A stretch of 64,000 bases of DNA, taken from positions 186,001-250,000 of the forward strand of contig NZ_SWKM01000012.1 of assembly GCF_005871205.1 (NCBI RefSeq), read 5' to 3'. The first letter of the stretch is position 1. Each line of letters opens with the position of its first letter. Of this stretch, positions 63,343 through 64,000 are shown piece after piece. The position numbers and the translations under genes are program-made. The notes below the pieces were generated by a model. The model was given only the letters and a program-made list of their open reading frames with translations, was not told the origin of the DNA and searched no databases. Origin of the DNA: Marinobacter alexandrii (lineage in GTDB: Bacteria > Pseudomonadota > Gammaproteobacteria > Pseudomonadales > Oleiphilaceae).

Positions 63343-64000
63343 TCACTGCAGGGTGCGGCGGTTTCCGGTTTGGTATTCCGGAGCGACATAGGCTTGTATC
63401 TCGCTTTTGAACTTGGCCACCAGCTCACTGTTATCCTTGTCCCAGGGGTGAAAACCCGGCCTGAAATAGTCCAGCCAGGCCGGAATCAGGCTGGAAAAGT
63501 TGCCGTTACGTCCCCAGAGGCGCCAAAGGCCCTTCGCTGAGGATGTGAGCGAAAAGTTCCTGCGGTCGCTGAGCATCATTCGGCCGGTAAACCATGTCGT
63601 CACCACGCCCAGAATTGCCGTACTCACCAAGAGGTAGGCAGTGCGCTCGAGATAGGTGCCGCCGGCCTGCTGGAACACGTCGTAGGCCACCGCCTTGTGC
63701 TCGGTTTCTTCAATGGCATGCCAGACCCAAAGTGGGCGCATACCCTCGTCCATTTCTTCTCGCACGTCGTCCCGTTCCAGCAGCATATCTGCCATCATTG
63801 CGGTGATATGTTCGAGGGCGCAGGTTACCGCAAGTTGATGTCGCTTCGGCAGCATCCGGACAGCATCAAGAAGTACCTTGAGGTCCTCCTCCATGACCTC
63901 CACTGGCGCGCCCTGATCGCGCACGTGCTGGTTCATGGCCGTGTGCTCAAGGGAGTGCATGGCTTCCTGTCCGATAAAGCCCCGAACCTCCTCCTTCAGT
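63343..64000 (-). CDS. Predicted di-metal-dependent hydrolase (start beyond the window)
   Basis: At least 218 residues; the frame stays open to the right edge, and the sequence EVRGFIGQEAMHSLEH before the internal ATG at 63960 is family-like, so that ATG is not the start. Metal ligands: QEAMHSLEH, CALEHITAMMADM and WHAIEETEHKAVAYDVF, the pattern of COG3687 (PF10118) hydrolases with a ferritin-like fold. The reaction is unknown; family members accompany lipid-active enzymes. Converges on the YafJ-type gene with a 19-base gap. Confidence 0.88.
   Translation of the reverse strand, partial: LKEEVRGFIGQEAMHSLEHTAMNQHVRDQGAPVEVMEEDLKVLLDAVRMLPKRHQLAVTCALEHITAMMADMLLERDDVREEMDEGMRPLWVWHAIEETEHKAVAYDVFQQAGGTYLERTAYLLVSTAILGVVTTWFTGRMMLSDRRNFSLTSSAKGLWRLWGRNGNFSSLIPAWLDYFRPGFHPWDKDNSELVAKFKSEIQAYVAPEYQTGNRRTLQ

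Overview
The window reads as chromosomal DNA from a marine, moderately halophilic gammaproteobacterium, most like Marinobacter. This is inferred from high-GC coding sequence, an ectoine operon, an Lpp/OprI-type lipoprotein, NDH-2, QueC/QueE, and many small regulator/transporter pairs with gammaproteobacterial protein character. No phage, insertion sequence, CRISPR array or rRNA was seen. One tRNA-Gly(CCC) is present.

Layout. 1-3.4 kb: a truncated hybrid histidine kinase, a small membrane protein and a single-domain response regulator, apparently one phosphorelay operon. 3.4-4.5 kb: two small unknown proteins around a 544-base gap that holds a strong 11-bp stem-loop and two intrinsic-terminator-like hairpins, one per strand. 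4.5-11.6 kb: DEDDh exonuclease, queCE, AraC regulator, alpha/beta hydrolase, and a WYL regulator followed by a secreted nuclease. 11.9-15.8 kb: a YcaD-like MFS protein, a MarR/EmrB-type efflux pair and a GDT1-type cation transporter. 15.8-22.9 kb: envelope genes: two L,D-transpeptidases, an SDR, an NfeD protease/slipin pair, an alanine-zipper lipoprotein and a K+/H+ antiporter. 23-30.9 kb: tRNA-Gly, NDH-2, a TetR/AhpD-like divergent pair with three operator-like boxes, LOG, spermidine-synthase-like, ankyrin, PEBP, LpxH-like and VTT proteins, plus two very small genes (58 and 47 aa).

31-34 kb: a sulfur operon (periplasmic double rhodanese, YeeE/YedE transporter, small Cys-rich membrane protein, SDR). 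34-37.4 kb: an amino-acid ABC transporter, then a papain-like hydrolase translationally coupled to a small gene that looks frameshifted. 37.6-47.3 kb: the most unusual region. It holds a DUF3179 protein, a secreted c-type cytochrome flanked by NPC-rich hexapeptide repeats (about 34 Cys), an unknown His-rich protein, an ECF sigma/anti-sigma pair, a VTT-flavin disulfide oxidoreductase fusion, a radical SAM protein with a Cys-rich tail, a sodium:solute symporter and a phosphoesterase-like protein. I propose these as a candidate uncharacterised metal- or redox-handling locus.

47.4-51 kb: ectoine genes ectA, ectB and the specialised aspartate kinase, with ectC absent from its usual place, followed by a group-2 sigma-70 factor. 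52-64 kb: mostly housekeeping genes (tag, pdxH, a large DUF748/AsmA-like protein, yfbR, a second NfeD/SPFH pair, SDR, diguanylate cyclase, YafJ-type amidotransferase) and a di-metal hydrolase cut by the right edge.
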